A DNA stretch of 64,000 nt from Robertmurraya dakarensis (GCF_900156875.1 NZ_LT707409.1:376437-440436), one strand, 5' to 3'. Shown: positions 24,039 to 32,294, counted from the stretch's first letter. A program made the numbers and translations. The notes: generated by a model from the letters alone, not told the origin.

Positions 24039-24950
24039 ATGGCGACTAGTGAGGTTTTATTCAAGGGGGTTATCCCACCGGTATCCACGATTTTTAATAG
24101 CTCGGGGGAATTTGACCGCGAGGGAATGGGAAAGTTAATCGATTTCCTTATTGAGTCAAAAGTGGACGGGCTGTTTTTCCTAGGTACTGGCGGCGAATTT
24201 AGTCAAATGACCCTTGCAGAGAGGAAAGAGATCACCGAATTTTGCGTGAATTATGTGGATGGGCGGCTGCCTGTGTTAATTGGAACAGGAAGTCCGAGCA
24301 CGCGTGAGGTGATTGACTTAAGTTTACATAGTAAAGAGGTTGGGGCAGATGGAGTGGTAGTCATTAACCCATACTACTTGCAGCTTTCGGAAGAGTTTCT
24401 TTTCGAACACTACAGTGAGATTGCCAGCTCTGTAGATTTACCGATTGTATTATATAACTTCCCGCAGCTAACGGGGCAGGATCTGTCGCCTGATTTAGTA
24501 CTGCGCCTAGTTGACGCTCATTCCAATATTGTGGGCATTAAAGAGACAATCGATCTAGCGGGGCATATACGTGAGATGATTCTAAAGGTAAAGTCTAAGC
24601 ATCCGCATTTTTCTGTGTTGGCAGGCTTTGATGATCACTTATTGAATACCTTGTCTCTTGGAGGAGACGGAGTGATCCCAGCAACGGCCAATTTTGCTCC
24701 GCAATTAACCGTCGGCCTATATGCGGCGTTTAGAAACAACGATTTCGAAAAAGTGATGGAACTGCAGAAAAAGGTAGCTCATTTACCATTGCTGTACAAA
24801 ATCGCTACACCATTTGTCGGCGTTGCGAAAGAAGCTATGAAAATGGCAGGACTCGATGTATCTACAAAAGTACTGCCGCCTGTCCGCGACCTGAACAAAG
24901 AACAACTCGGTGAAATACAAGCCATCCTAAAAAAACTAGACATCATCTAA
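24039..24950 (+). CDS. DapA-family Schiff-base lyase/aldolase
   Basis: 303 residues of the dihydrodipicolinate synthase/N-acetylneuraminate lyase superfamily. The Schiff-base lysine is in GIKET (near 163), the active-site tyrosine in LYNFP (near 135), and the carboxylate-binding loop reads GTGGEF where DapA has GTTGE. GAGGAGGGG precedes ATG 24039. Members with altered loops act on pyruvate-derived sugar acids or 2-keto-3-deoxy acids. As last gene of the operon it is unlikely to make lysine. Its reaction is unknown. Confidence 0.85.
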   Translation: MATSEVLFKGVIPPVSTIFNSSGEFDREGMGKLIDFLIESKVDGLFFLGTGGEFSQMTLAERKEITEFCVNYVDGRLPVLIGTGSPSTREVIDLSLHSKEVGADGVVVINPYYLQLSEEFLFEHYSEIASSVDLPIVLYNFPQLTGQDLSPDLVLRLVDAHSNIVGIKETIDLAGHIREMILKVKSKHPHFSVLAGFDDHLLNTLSLGGDGVIPATANFAPQLTVGLYAAFRNNDFEKVMELQKKVAHLPLLYKIATPFVGVAKEAMKMAGLDVSTKVLPPVRDLNKEQLGEIQAILKKLDII

Positions 24951-24954
24951 AATC

Positions 24955-25023
24955 AGGTACCAGGTACCACCCGTGGACAAATTGCGTAATTTGTCTTTCT
25001 GGTGTACCTGGTACCTTTTTTTG
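24955..25023 (+). terminator. Operon terminator with two-tier stem
   Basis: Outer arms AGGTACCAGGTAC and GTACCTGGTACCT, an inner stem GACAAATT-gcgt-AATTTGTC, then a T-run. It ends the aldolase/TRAP operon. Confidence 0.85.
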
Positions 25024-25067
25024 TAAACACTCACATAAAAACACAGTCGAATGTTAAAATGTTGATA

Positions 25068-25345
25068 TAATGGGTAATGGAAATAAGCTTTTAATGGTAA
25101 CTTTAATAGGTATGAGAATTCATAGGGGGAGAATTTCCCTTTAATGCACTGAGAGTAGGCTAAAGGAGCAGATTTAAGTGGAGAAATTCCCGTTAACTTC
25201 TCTAAAAAAGACCAAATCCAAGGATTTGGATCATATAACTGGAAAAACTCCCTCTATTTTTAGGGAAATATGAGTATTTCCTAATTTAAAGGGAATTTTT
25301 CCGTCTATTTTCAAACACAATAAAATCACTATTCAGTTTTAACAG
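25068..25345 (+). repeat. Dispersed ~270-bp element, copy 1
   Basis: It shares long blocks with the reverse complement of 32295-32560, in the same order: AGAATTCATAGG, GGAGAATTTCCC, AAATCCAAGGATT, GATCATATAAC, GGAAAAACTCCCT, GGAAATATG.GTATTTCC, GGAATTTTTCC and TATTTTCAAACAC. Several blocks are small dyads, so the RNA or DNA would fold. No open frame spans it. Confidence 0.8.
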
Positions 25346-25390
25346 AGTAATAACTTTGTCAGAGAATTTGATTCATTAAGAGGGGAAAAA

Positions 25391-25897
25391 ATGCTGCCTT
25401 ACACACTTTGTTTAATAAAATATCGCAATAACATACTTCTTTTAAATAGAAATAAAGCACCAAACATGGGGCTGTGGAATGGTGTTGGAGGGAAAATTGA
25501 ACAGAATGAATCTCCATTCGAGGGAGTCATAAGAGAAGCTTATGAGGAAACGGGAATTTTGCTTGAAAAAGTAATATACTCCGGAAACGTCATCTGGCAA
25601 AGCAATAGAGGGGATTCCGGAATGTATGTATTTATGGCTGAATTACCATCTGTACCAAGTATGAATACTCCTTGTCAGGTAGAAGAAGGAATACTTGCTT
25701 GGAAAGATATCGATTGGATTTTAGAACCTAATAATAAAGGTGTCGTCAGCAATATGAAACACTATCTGCCCAAGATCCTAGCTGGCCATCATGAGTTAGA
25801 GCACAGATTTATTTATGAAAATGGGGAAATGGTCCACTATGAAGCCGCAAATCTCGAAGTGAGTATAAGAGAAAGCAAGATGTCTAGTAAGCTATGA
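25391..25897 (+). CDS. Nudix hydrolase
   Basis: 168 residues. The full Nudix box starts at GGKIEQNESPFEGV (about 35) and continues REAYEETGI, giving GX5EX7REX2EEXG with all metal-binding Glu. It hydrolyses a nucleoside diphosphate-linked compound; the N-terminal LCLIKYRNNILLLNRNKAPNMGLWNG arrangement (MGLWNGVGGK) resembles MutT/8-oxo-dGTP-type enzymes. The ATG follows AAGAGGGG. A terminator follows directly and it is a single-gene unit. Confidence 0.88.
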   Translation: MLPYTLCLIKYRNNILLLNRNKAPNMGLWNGVGGKIEQNESPFEGVIREAYEETGILLEKVIYSGNVIWQSNRGDSGMYVFMAELPSVPSMNTPCQVEEGILAWKDIDWILEPNNKGVVSNMKHYLPKILAGHHELEHRFIYENGEMVHYEAANLEVSIRESKMSSKL

Positions 25898-25898
25898 A

Positions 25899-25927
25899 AA
25901 AGAGTGATCATTCACTCTTTTTTTATG
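25899..25927 (+). terminator. Nudix gene terminator
   Basis: AAAGAGTGA-TCAT-TCACTCTTT stem with T-run, starting within a few bases of the stop codon. Confidence 0.85.
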
Positions 25928-26054
25928 GGGATTCAAAAAAGGGCATATTGATATTCTTTATTTTCTAAATAGTTTGACAAATGTTAAAGTAACTGCTAAA
26001 GTAATTTAAGCACTTTTTTTAGTAAAAGAAAAATAACCGGAAATGGGAGGGTGA

Positions 26055-26801
26055 ATGGAGATGGATTTAAACGGGAAGGTTGCGCTTGTGACAGGATCTG
26101 CTACAGGAATTGGCCGTGCAGTCGCACTTGATTTAGCTAGATTAGGAGCTTCTATTACGATTAATTATTCTAGGTCAGAAGAGGATGCAAGAAAAACTGC
26201 TGACGAGGTTAGGGAATTGGGTGTGGAGGCACTTGTTTACAAAGCTGATGTGAAAGATGATCAGCAAGTTCGCAGTATGGTTGAAGAAACAATCAATAAA
26301 TTTGGCAGACTTGACTATCTCGTTAATAGTGCGGGAACCACTACTTTTATTCCTCATCAGAACCTAGATGAACTAAAAGAAGAACATTGGGATCAAGTGA
26401 TGGATGTGAATGTAAAAGGAATCTTTTTTACTTGTCGTGCAGCAGCCGATGAACTAAGAAAAAACAAAGGCTGTATCATTAATATCACCTCGGTAGCAGG
26501 ATTAGTTGGCGGTGGAAGTTCGATCGCATATGGGGCTTCAAAAGCTGCTGCTATCAGTCTAACAAAATCACTTTCCCGCGTATTAGCACCAGAAGTGCGG
26601 GTCAATAGCGTAGCACCAGGGGTTGTGTTAACAAGGTGGATGGATGGGAAAGAGGAATTTGCAAAAAAACTTTCTAAGGGAACCCCTCTAGGCAGAGCTG
26701 CCTATGCAGAAGATGTATCAGAAGTGGTTGTGTCTTTAATAACGGGCGCAAACTTTGTAACAGGCCAGAATATTGTCGTGGATGGCGGGCATTACATATA
26801 A
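26055..26801 (+). CDS. SDR family oxidoreductase (FabG-like)
   Basis: 248 residues. The Rossmann motif TGSATGIGRA (near 14), NSAG near 90 (VNSAGTT), catalytic Ser and YGASK (Tyr/Lys near 156), and the C-terminal NIVVDGGHYI make it a classical short-chain dehydrogenase, probably NADP-dependent 3-oxoacyl or similar reductase. ATG 26055 or ATG 26061 are both possible behind GGGAGG. The next gene, 30 bp on, encodes a MaoC-like hotdog protein, so a reductase/dehydratase pair acting on acyl-thioesters is plausible. Confidence 0.9.
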   Translation: MEMDLNGKVALVTGSATGIGRAVALDLARLGASITINYSRSEEDARKTADEVRELGVEALVYKADVKDDQQVRSMVEETINKFGRLDYLVNSAGTTTFIPHQNLDELKEEHWDQVMDVNVKGIFFTCRAAADELRKNKGCIINITSVAGLVGGGSSIAYGASKAAAISLTKSLSRVLAPEVRVNSVAPGVVLTRWMDGKEEFAKKLSKGTPLGRAAYAEDVSEVVVSLITGANFVTGQNIVVDGGHYI

Positions 26802-26830
26802 AACTATTAACGCTTAAGGAGTGAACAGAG

Positions 26831-27238
26831 TTGGCTGTATCATTACAAAATTTAATTGGAAAGAAATTAGATGAGTACACCTTTAAGTTGGAAGCTGTAA
26901 AAGTAAGAGAGCTTGCCCAAGCAATTGGCGATGTAAAAGAGGAATATCTAACGGGTGAAAAGTTATTGCCAACATTCCCTACGATTATCGAGTATTGGGG
27001 AGGGGGCTTTGAAGGCTGGTTTGAGCTGGGGATTAATGCGAAAAAGGTCCTTCATGGTGAGCAGGAATATGAATATATCGGAACGATTAAAGCGGGTGAT
27101 ACTCTTACTGTTCGTTCAATAGTGGAAGATGCTTACACAAAGTCCGCTATGAACTTTATTATTCTTAAGAAAGAGTATATCAATGAAAAAGGCGAACTTG
27201 TGTTGAGGTCGCGTTCAACCATTATTGAAAGACATTAG
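26831..27238 (+). CDS. MaoC-like (FAS1-type dehydratase N-terminal) hotdog protein
   Basis: 135 residues starting with TTG behind TAAGGAG. The fold matches the N-terminal MaoC-like dehydratase domain: LIGKKLDEYTFKLEA at the start, PTFPTI near 45, then HGEQEYEYIGTIKAGDTLTVRS near 75. Proteins of this class often need a partner subunit carrying the catalytic Asp-His hydratase motif, which I do not see here or nearby. Functionally linked to the SDR upstream by spacing. Confidence 0.8.
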   Translation: MAVSLQNLIGKKLDEYTFKLEAVKVRELAQAIGDVKEEYLTGEKLLPTFPTIIEYWGGGFEGWFELGINAKKVLHGEQEYEYIGTIKAGDTLTVRSIVEDAYTKSAMNFIILKKEYINEKGELVLRSRSTIIERH

Positions 27239-27318
27239 GAGGCTCAAGGAAGGTTGAGCGAACAACGCCAACGGCTTCTTAGTGTTTATGAGCTTAATAG
27301 TTTCATCTAAAAATAGTA

Positions 27319-27354
27319 AAGGAACCGACCATTTTCGTTGGTTCCTATTTTTTC
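27319..27354. terminator. Convergent terminator
   Basis: AGGAACCGACCA and TTGGTTCCT arms with flanking A/T runs, between the hotdog gene (+) and the ATPase gene (-), probably serving both. Confidence 0.8.
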
Positions 27355-27368
27355 GTTTGCCAAAACGC

Positions 27369-28169
27369 CTATATTTCAAATTCATTCTTCCGTTCTTTGA
27401 AAAAATCATAGAAAAATCTTACATTATCAAGTTCAGTCCATTTATCTGTTCTCAAAAGGGGAGCATCCAGATTATAAATCTTTGCATGCAGTGTTCCCAG
27501 CATAAATGGAGAATGGGTCGCGATAATAAACTGACAGTTAAAGAATCTTGCCAGTTCATTGATTTCTTTTGATAAGATAATTTGGTTTGCAGGGGAAAGA
27601 GATGTTTCAGGTTCATCCAGCAAGTATAAGCCATCTGGCGCAAGATATTCATCAAAAAGTTGCATGGATGTCTCTCCGTTAGAATACTTCTCATTGGCAA
27701 ACTTCATAATTTCAATTTGTTTGTACATCTGGTAAGAGTGTTTCAACTCTTCCAGCTGTTCTTTCGTATAGCCCAGCTTAGCGTGCTGATACAAGTAACC
27801 TTCCTTAAGAACGGCTTCCTGCTGAACCTTCTTAATCTCATATAATATGTCTTCGCTTTTGATGTACATACTATTACGCGGTATTTGATTGCACTCCCCC
27901 TCACTATTCGATTGACCTAGCTGGTATGTACAATCTTGCAGGAAATCCTGAGGGTAATCGTTAGTAAGGCTCTCAGCTCCTTTAATATCCAGCTTGTTGG
28001 CAATAAAATTTAGCAGCGTCGACTTGCCGGAACCGTTGTTCCCATACAAAACGGTAATGTTATGAAACACAAATACCTCTCCCGTTACATTTTTGAACAC
28101 ATTGTATGGATAGGCATTTGGGTTTTTCACTGTATGAGGGGAAAGTTTGAAGCTTTTTAAATAAATCAT
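27369..28169 (-). CDS. AAA family (ABC/SMC-like) ATPase
   Basis: 266 residues. Walker A is GNNGSGKST (near 38), the ABC-type signature region is NGETSMQLFDEY, and Walker B is GLYLLDEPETSLSP (near 182), followed by the His-switch in FIIATHSPFML. This is the stand-alone predicted ATP-binding family related to RecF/SMC heads and OLD-like proteins, without a TOPRIM domain. ATG 28169 follows GGAAGG; the longer frame is less likely. No partner nuclease is encoded next to it. Role unknown. Confidence 0.85.
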   Translation of the reverse strand: MIYLKSFKLSPHTVKNPNAYPYNVFKNVTGEVFVFHNITVLYGNNGSGKSTLLNFIANKLDIKGAESLTNDYPQDFLQDCTYQLGQSNSEGECNQIPRNSMYIKSEDILYEIKKVQQEAVLKEGYLYQHAKLGYTKEQLEELKHSYQMYKQIEIMKFANEKYSNGETSMQLFDEYLAPDGLYLLDEPETSLSPANQIILSKEINELARFFNCQFIIATHSPFMLGTLHAKIYNLDAPLLRTDKWTELDNVRFFYDFFKERKNEFEI

Positions 28170-28329
28170 CAGGTTAAACCTTCCTTTGAAAAAAATGAAT
28201 AGATACCTCATTTTACCATGGTTGCAGAAATAAGCTAATGAAGCATATCATGATAGGAGAAGTTTAAGGAGACTCATCATATAAAAGGGCGCTCACTCGA
28301 ATGTAAGAGTTTAAAAAGGAGGAATTCAC

Positions 28330-28500
28330 TTGAGATGCGGCAGCAAATGCTTTCTTGTTGAGATGGAGGTATTGGGAGAAAAAAGGACTCAGCCAGTGAT
28401 CGCCAGAACACCCGCAGAGGCTAGAAAGAAGATTCGCCTTCAATACGATGCAGAAGTGCAGGTTTTATCTGTTAGAGAAGAGAAAAATAAATCTAGATAA
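28330..28500 (+). CDS. Small protein of unknown function (56 aa)
   Basis: TTG start with an excellent AAGGAGGAATTCAC ribosome binding site. The product begins MRCGSKCFLVEMEVLGEKRT, continues with PVIARTPAEARKKIR and ends in a charged tail. The AxTPAEARKxIR segment looks like a short amphipathic helix, and two Cys (CxxxC) lie near the N-terminus. A terminator follows 13 bases after the stop, so it is a complete single-gene unit. I do not recognise the family. Confidence 0.7.
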   Translation: MRCGSKCFLVEMEVLGEKRTQPVIARTPAEARKKIRLQYDAEVQVLSVREEKNKSR

Positions 28501-28512
28501 TGACAATTTTAA

Positions 28513-28542
28513 AAGGAGCATCGGGTGGATGCCCCATTTTTT
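28513..28542 (+). terminator. Terminator of the small gene
   Basis: GGAGCATC-GGGTG-GATGCCCC, one mismatch, followed by ATTTTTT. Confidence 0.75.
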
Positions 28543-28831
28543 AAATGAGTTTGGGAACGCAGCATTCAAGATTACTATAATTGGAAATCCGTTCGTTATA
28601 CGTAAGAAGTGAGATCGAGAGGCGTGAAGCGATACCGTTCGTCGCACCACGTATTATCTAATTATCTATTTTAACATATCATAAATATTATAAAAATTTA
28701 ATCATTGTAAATACTAAGCTAATCGTTTATATTTAAGATGGGTGAAGGTTAATTGCCTGAATCTGACAATTTTTTAAAAAAGTATAAAGTGAAGGTTAAT
28801 GGACTCTAGATAGATGAAGCTAGATTTTAAG
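28543..28831. other. Intergenic, no gene seen
   Basis: About 290 bp of AT-rich DNA upstream of the leader hairpin. Two similar short segments, GTGAAGGTTAAT (near 28742 and 28790), are the only regularity noticed. Confidence 0.4.
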
Positions 28832-28880
28832 GCCAGTATAAGGATAGGGGAGTTTCTCCTATTTTTATGCTGGCTTTTTT
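28832..28880 (+). terminator. Leader terminator/attenuator ahead of the MEDS gene
   Basis: A 17-bp stem (28832-28848 with 28858-28874, several G-U pairs) and 9-nt loop followed by six T, ending 26 bases before the MEDS ATG. No plus-strand gene ends upstream except one with its own terminator, so it probably acts on the MEDS transcript itself. Confidence 0.7.
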
Positions 28881-28906
28881 ATTATTTTATAATAGAGGGG
28901 AAAAAT

Positions 28907-29443
28907 ATGAATGTTTCGTTGATGTCGGTTGTAAACAAATGGAAAAAAGAAGAAGGTCTCCATATTTGTTACTTATTTAATAGAAAGAAATACATTGAAT
29001 CTGTTGTTTCGTATATTATTTCCGGAATAAGAAATGAAGAAATGGTAGTGTTGGTTGAAAATGATAGAAATATTCTTCATATAAAAAATGAATTAGATAA
29101 GCAAATAAGTCAAGCACAGCTTGTTCATTTTCATTATATCAATAATTATGACTTTTACTGGTCGACGGGAGATTTTCATACACAAACCATACTACATTAT
29201 TTTTCTCAAATTATTAATCCATTACTAGAAACTAGGAAGCCCATACGTACATGGGCCCATGTTGAGTGGGGGGATGAAAAGGAAGTGAACGATAAGATAG
29301 AGGATTATGAGAAGATAGCTCATACTTTAATTAAAGAAAAAGAGATCCTTTCAGTCTGCGCTTATGACATCAGCAAAGCTCCCAGTCACTGGCAGCCCAT
29401 TCTAGCAAATTGTCATAGCGAAATGATCATTGAAGATGATTAA
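28907..29443 (+). CDS. MEDS domain protein (DcmR-like sensory domain)
   Basis: 178 residues. The MEDS domain fills most of the protein: HICYLFNRKKYIESVVSYI at about 20, then MVVLVENDRN, HFHYINNYDFYW and HVEWGDEKEV, ending with LSVCAYDISKAP. The domain is a RecA/KaiC-like sensor fold first described in methylotroph/methanogen regulators and common beside sigma regulators in bacilli. No output domain is attached. ATG 28907 follows GAGGGG; the earlier in-frame ATG lies upstream of the hairpin. Confidence 0.8.
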   Translation: MNVSLMSVVNKWKKEEGLHICYLFNRKKYIESVVSYIISGIRNEEMVVLVENDRNILHIKNELDKQISQAQLVHFHYINNYDFYWSTGDFHTQTILHYFSQIINPLLETRKPIRTWAHVEWGDEKEVNDKIEDYEKIAHTLIKEKEILSVCAYDISKAPSHWQPILANCHSEMIIEDD

Positions 29444-29476
29444 TAGAATAGGGTGACTGCGACGGAAACCCATAGA

Positions 29477-29514
29477 GAAGACCGGTTCCCCCAGGAAACC
29501 GGCCTTCTTTCTTT
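29477..29514 (+). terminator. MEDS gene terminator
   Basis: GAAGACCGGTTCC and GGAAACCGGCCTTC arms with a CCCA loop and T-rich tail. Confidence 0.8.
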
Positions 29515-29653
29515 ATATAGGGAAAAGAAAGAGAAGAGGACAGGGGATTTTCATCTTTTTAAAATTTTAATAGAATCAAAAAAGCTGAAAAAGGTTGAAA
29601 CTTTTCGTATGCCTCGTTGCCTCTAATTAGTGAGAGGAGGGAGTAATGACAAA

Positions 29654-30196
29654 ATGAAACATGATCTTCATACTGTGAAAAAAGCGATCAAGGGGGACGC
29701 TGAAGCTTTTGAAGAATTGCTTTTTAAAGAAGAAAAGATGCTCTATTATAAGGCGCTTTCTTACGTTGGTAAAAAAGAAGATGCCTTGGATGCTATTCAG
29801 GAAACGGCGTACCATGCATTCATGGCAATCGGGAAGTTGCGAAATCCGGAGTATTTTTCAACTTGGCTGTTTCGAATTTTAATCCGTGAATGTTATCGGC
29901 TGTTAAGAGAACGAGATCAATTGATTCCTTATGAGGAAAGCGAGTTGCTGAAGAGATTAGACCACAAAGCGGACGAAGAAATTGATTCTTTTCACTTGAA
30001 AGAGGCGCTATCAAGGCTAAATTCATCCTATCAAACAGCGATCATCTTATTTTACTATCATGATCTTTCGATTAACGATATTTCCGAAGTAATGGAGAAG
30101 CCGGTTAGTACCGTGAAGACAAATTTACGCCGGGCGAGGAAAAAATTGAAAAGTGAGTTAGAAAGGAGTTATCCATTAAATGAAAAAGCCACATGA
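29654..30196 (+). CDS. ECF RNA polymerase sigma factor
   Basis: 180 residues. Region 2 (LLFKEEKMLYYKALSYVGKKEDALDAIQETAYHAF, with the DAIQET core) and region 4 (LNSSYQTAIILFYYHDLSINDIS, then STVKTNLRRARKKL) are intact; there is no sigma 1.1 or 3. ATG 29654 is preferred, with GGAGG 13 bases upstream; GTG 29630 has no site. Its end overlaps the next gene by 17 nt, which encodes the probable membrane anti-sigma partner. Confidence 0.9.
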   Translation: MKHDLHTVKKAIKGDAEAFEELLFKEEKMLYYKALSYVGKKEDALDAIQETAYHAFMAIGKLRNPEYFSTWLFRILIRECYRLLRERDQLIPYEESELLKRLDHKADEEIDSFHLKEALSRLNSSYQTAIILFYYHDLSINDISEVMEKPVSTVKTNLRRARKKLKSELERSYPLNEKAT

Positions 30197-31253
30197 TCCT
30201 TATGGAGAGTTTCCACAAGACCAAGTTCGTTCAGCTATTTCTTCGGGAATCGTTAAAGCGAAGGAGCAATTAGAACCGCCTCGTTATACTAAAACCACTA
30301 GAAAAAGAAAAATGGTCTATGCTTTGTGCAGTGTGGCAGCCTTATTTGCCATCGTGATCTGTTCTTCCTATTATTCACCAGCTGTGGCTAGCAGTTTGTC
30401 CCGGATACCAATTATCGGTTCTGTTTTCGGGAATTCTGATCTGATCAGCCTGCAAAAAGCTCAAAAAAGCGGGTTAACGAGTCAGATAGGAGAGACACAG
30501 ACAGTAAATGGGATCTCCGTTACACTCGATGAAATCCTATACGATCAAAATAATATTACCATCGGTCTGTTCATTGAATCGGATAAGGAACTTGATCAGT
30601 TTTATTTTGGTGCTGGCATGGATTTTACGATTAATGGGAAGACTCCTGCTGGATCGACAGGGACCTATGGGGAAGAGATCCTTTCGGCTAATACTCGGAC
30701 TGCCATTCAAGAAATCAATGTGACCGAAGAGCTGCCAGAGGAGTTTCAACTGGGATTAACGCTGCATGGTGAAAAGGGGGAAACATGGCATTTCTCAACT
30801 CCAGTTGAAAAAATCTCCGAGATTCATAAAATTCCTGTTCAACATTCACAGGATGTAGATGGTGTGCACATAACTGTAACAGAAATGTCCATTAGTGAAA
30901 CAGGATTAGGCATAGCTTATGAGAGTTATGAAGAAGAAACAGATTTTGAGATAAGCCGCGGCGGAAACATCGAGTTTTTGGTGGTGGATCAAGATGGAAA
31001 TGAAATTACAGGCCGCTCGGGTGGAGTTGCTGGTGAAAGAGTCAAAGATATCATCGTGTACAAGAGTAATAAGCAGTTTGACCCTATTGATGATCATGTT
31101 ACAGAGTTGACGATCACTCCTTATGTAGTCATTCCTTCGGCTGGGGGAAGAGTAGAAATCGACGAAAATGGCAAAGAAACAGAGTTAGAATACAAAGGAA
31201 ATACCATAAAACCGATCGAGTTTGAGTCTTTTAAAGTGAAACTACCACAATGA
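30180..31253 (+). CDS. DUF4179-type membrane anti-sigma/regulator protein
   Basis: 357 residues. A short cytoplasmic N-terminus (1-42) is followed by one membrane helix (about 43-62, MVYALCSVAALFAIVICSS) and a large extracytoplasmic region with the DUF4179 start SRIPIIGSVFGNSDL and a second beta-rich part (DUF5643-like, from about 215). Translationally coupled to the ECF gene, so it likely restrains that sigma factor at the membrane. The N-terminal segment lacks a zinc-finger HxxxCxxC, unlike the protein at 37876. Confidence 0.82.
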   Translation: MKKPHDPYGEFPQDQVRSAISSGIVKAKEQLEPPRYTKTTRKRKMVYALCSVAALFAIVICSSYYSPAVASSLSRIPIIGSVFGNSDLISLQKAQKSGLTSQIGETQTVNGISVTLDEILYDQNNITIGLFIESDKELDQFYFGAGMDFTINGKTPAGSTGTYGEEILSANTRTAIQEINVTEELPEEFQLGLTLHGEKGETWHFSTPVEKISEIHKIPVQHSQDVDGVHITVTEMSISETGLGIAYESYEEETDFEISRGGNIEFLVVDQDGNEITGRSGGVAGERVKDIIVYKSNKQFDPIDDHVTELTITPYVVIPSAGGRVEIDENGKETELEYKGNTIKPIEFESFKVKLPQ

Positions 31254-31258
31254 ATTCA

Positions 31259-31290
31259 GGGGCGATTGTTCAATAAGAACGGTCGCCTTT
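31259..31290 (+). terminator. Hairpin after the DUF4179 gene
   Basis: GGCGATTGTTC-aataa-GAACGGTCGCC with a short TTT tail; weak terminator. Confidence 0.55.
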
Positions 31291-31550
31291 GCTAAAATTT
31301 ATTTTCTTTCAAACTAGCGCTATTTGAATGCTAACTTCCAATATAAAGAAACTTTCCTGGTCATTTATGTTAAAATTAATAAGTATTTCAAAAGATTCTA
31401 AAAATAATAAGTGTGATGGAATATGGTTAGCGTGGAAAGGGGAATTTATTTCTGTTAATTGTTATTGCGGCTTTATTTTTTGCGGGGATTACTTCTACTT
31501 CCTATCAACAATGGATTTTTTCCTTTATTGTATTACTGGGATTCGTTATT

Positions 31551-32210
31551 TTGTTGTTAATACATAAAAAGAAACGATTTATTATATCGTTACTGTTGTC
31601 GTTTCTCATGGGTTTTATATTATTTATGTTTTCTAATAATTTAGTTGAAACGTTAACCATTTCGAAAGAATTAAAGATTATTTTAAATCGTCTTTTTCTA
31701 GTTTGGATCATAGCAGGAGTTCTTATGAACTTTCTTTTCTTTAAAAAGAAGGTTTCCTGGTACAATAGTAAACCTGATTGGAAAAATCCTATCGTCTTAC
31801 CATTTCATAGAGTTAATACATTTTGGTTTTGGATGATTGGTATAGTCGTTAATGTAATGGTTTACTTGTTTTTTATTGTTCAAAAAGATATAGAGTATAT
31901 CCTATCGCTTATATTGTTTGGTTTATGTTTTTCCTTACTTAATGCTGTTTTTGAGGAAATTATTTGGAGAGGTATTATGCTTTCCGCTCTTAAGGAATTC
32001 ACATCTACAGGATATGCTATTATTGTGACAAGTATTGGTTTCGGACTTCTCCATCTTTCAATTGGTTTTTCAATTTCTCTTAGTTTGTTGATTTCGGTCA
32101 CAGGGGTCATTTATGCAGTAATTACACTTAAAACAAACAGCATCTATCCGGGGATTGTTTTTCATGTTGTCATTAATATGGGAATGGTACTAAGCGGGTT
32201 TATTATTTAA
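31551..32210 (+). CDS. CPBP family intramembrane metalloprotease, 5' end uncertain
   Basis: 219 residues from TTG 31551. The CPBP (Abi/Rce1-like) motifs are present: EEIIWRGIM (EExxxR, near 138), FGLLHLSIG and FHVVIN, set among six or more membrane helices. Such enzymes process prenylated or peptide substrates, often bacteriocin-linked. TTG 31551 has no ribosome binding site, and the frame stays open upstream to an in-frame TAG at 31428, encoding a further helix (LFLLIVIAALFFAG). ATG 31416 is in that frame before the TAG. Either a non-canonical start near 31450 is used or the N-terminus is broken. Confidence 0.75.
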   Translation: MLLIHKKKRFIISLLLSFLMGFILFMFSNNLVETLTISKELKIILNRLFLVWIIAGVLMNFLFFKKKVSWYNSKPDWKNPIVLPFHRVNTFWFWMIGIVVNVMVYLFFIVQKDIEYILSLILFGLCFSLLNAVFEEIIWRGIMLSALKEFTSTGYAIIVTSIGFGLLHLSIGFSISLSLLISVTGVIYAVITLKTNSIYPGIVFHVVINMGMVLSGFII

Positions 32211-32294
32211 TAAGAGATGACCTATTTATGTTGTATTGAGTGGCACTAACGGCGAATTCCATTTCAACTATCGGGTTCTTTTAAGGTGCAAAAC

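Noticed and set aside
24955-25023. Mobile-element end suggested by the AGGTACCAGGTAC palindromes
   Set aside because: Position right after the last operon gene and the T-run make a Rho-independent terminator the simpler explanation.
31328-31567. 79-codon open frame ahead of the CPBP gene
   Set aside because: It is in another frame from the CPBP coding sequence, whose extended frame overlaps it and encodes a credible membrane helix.
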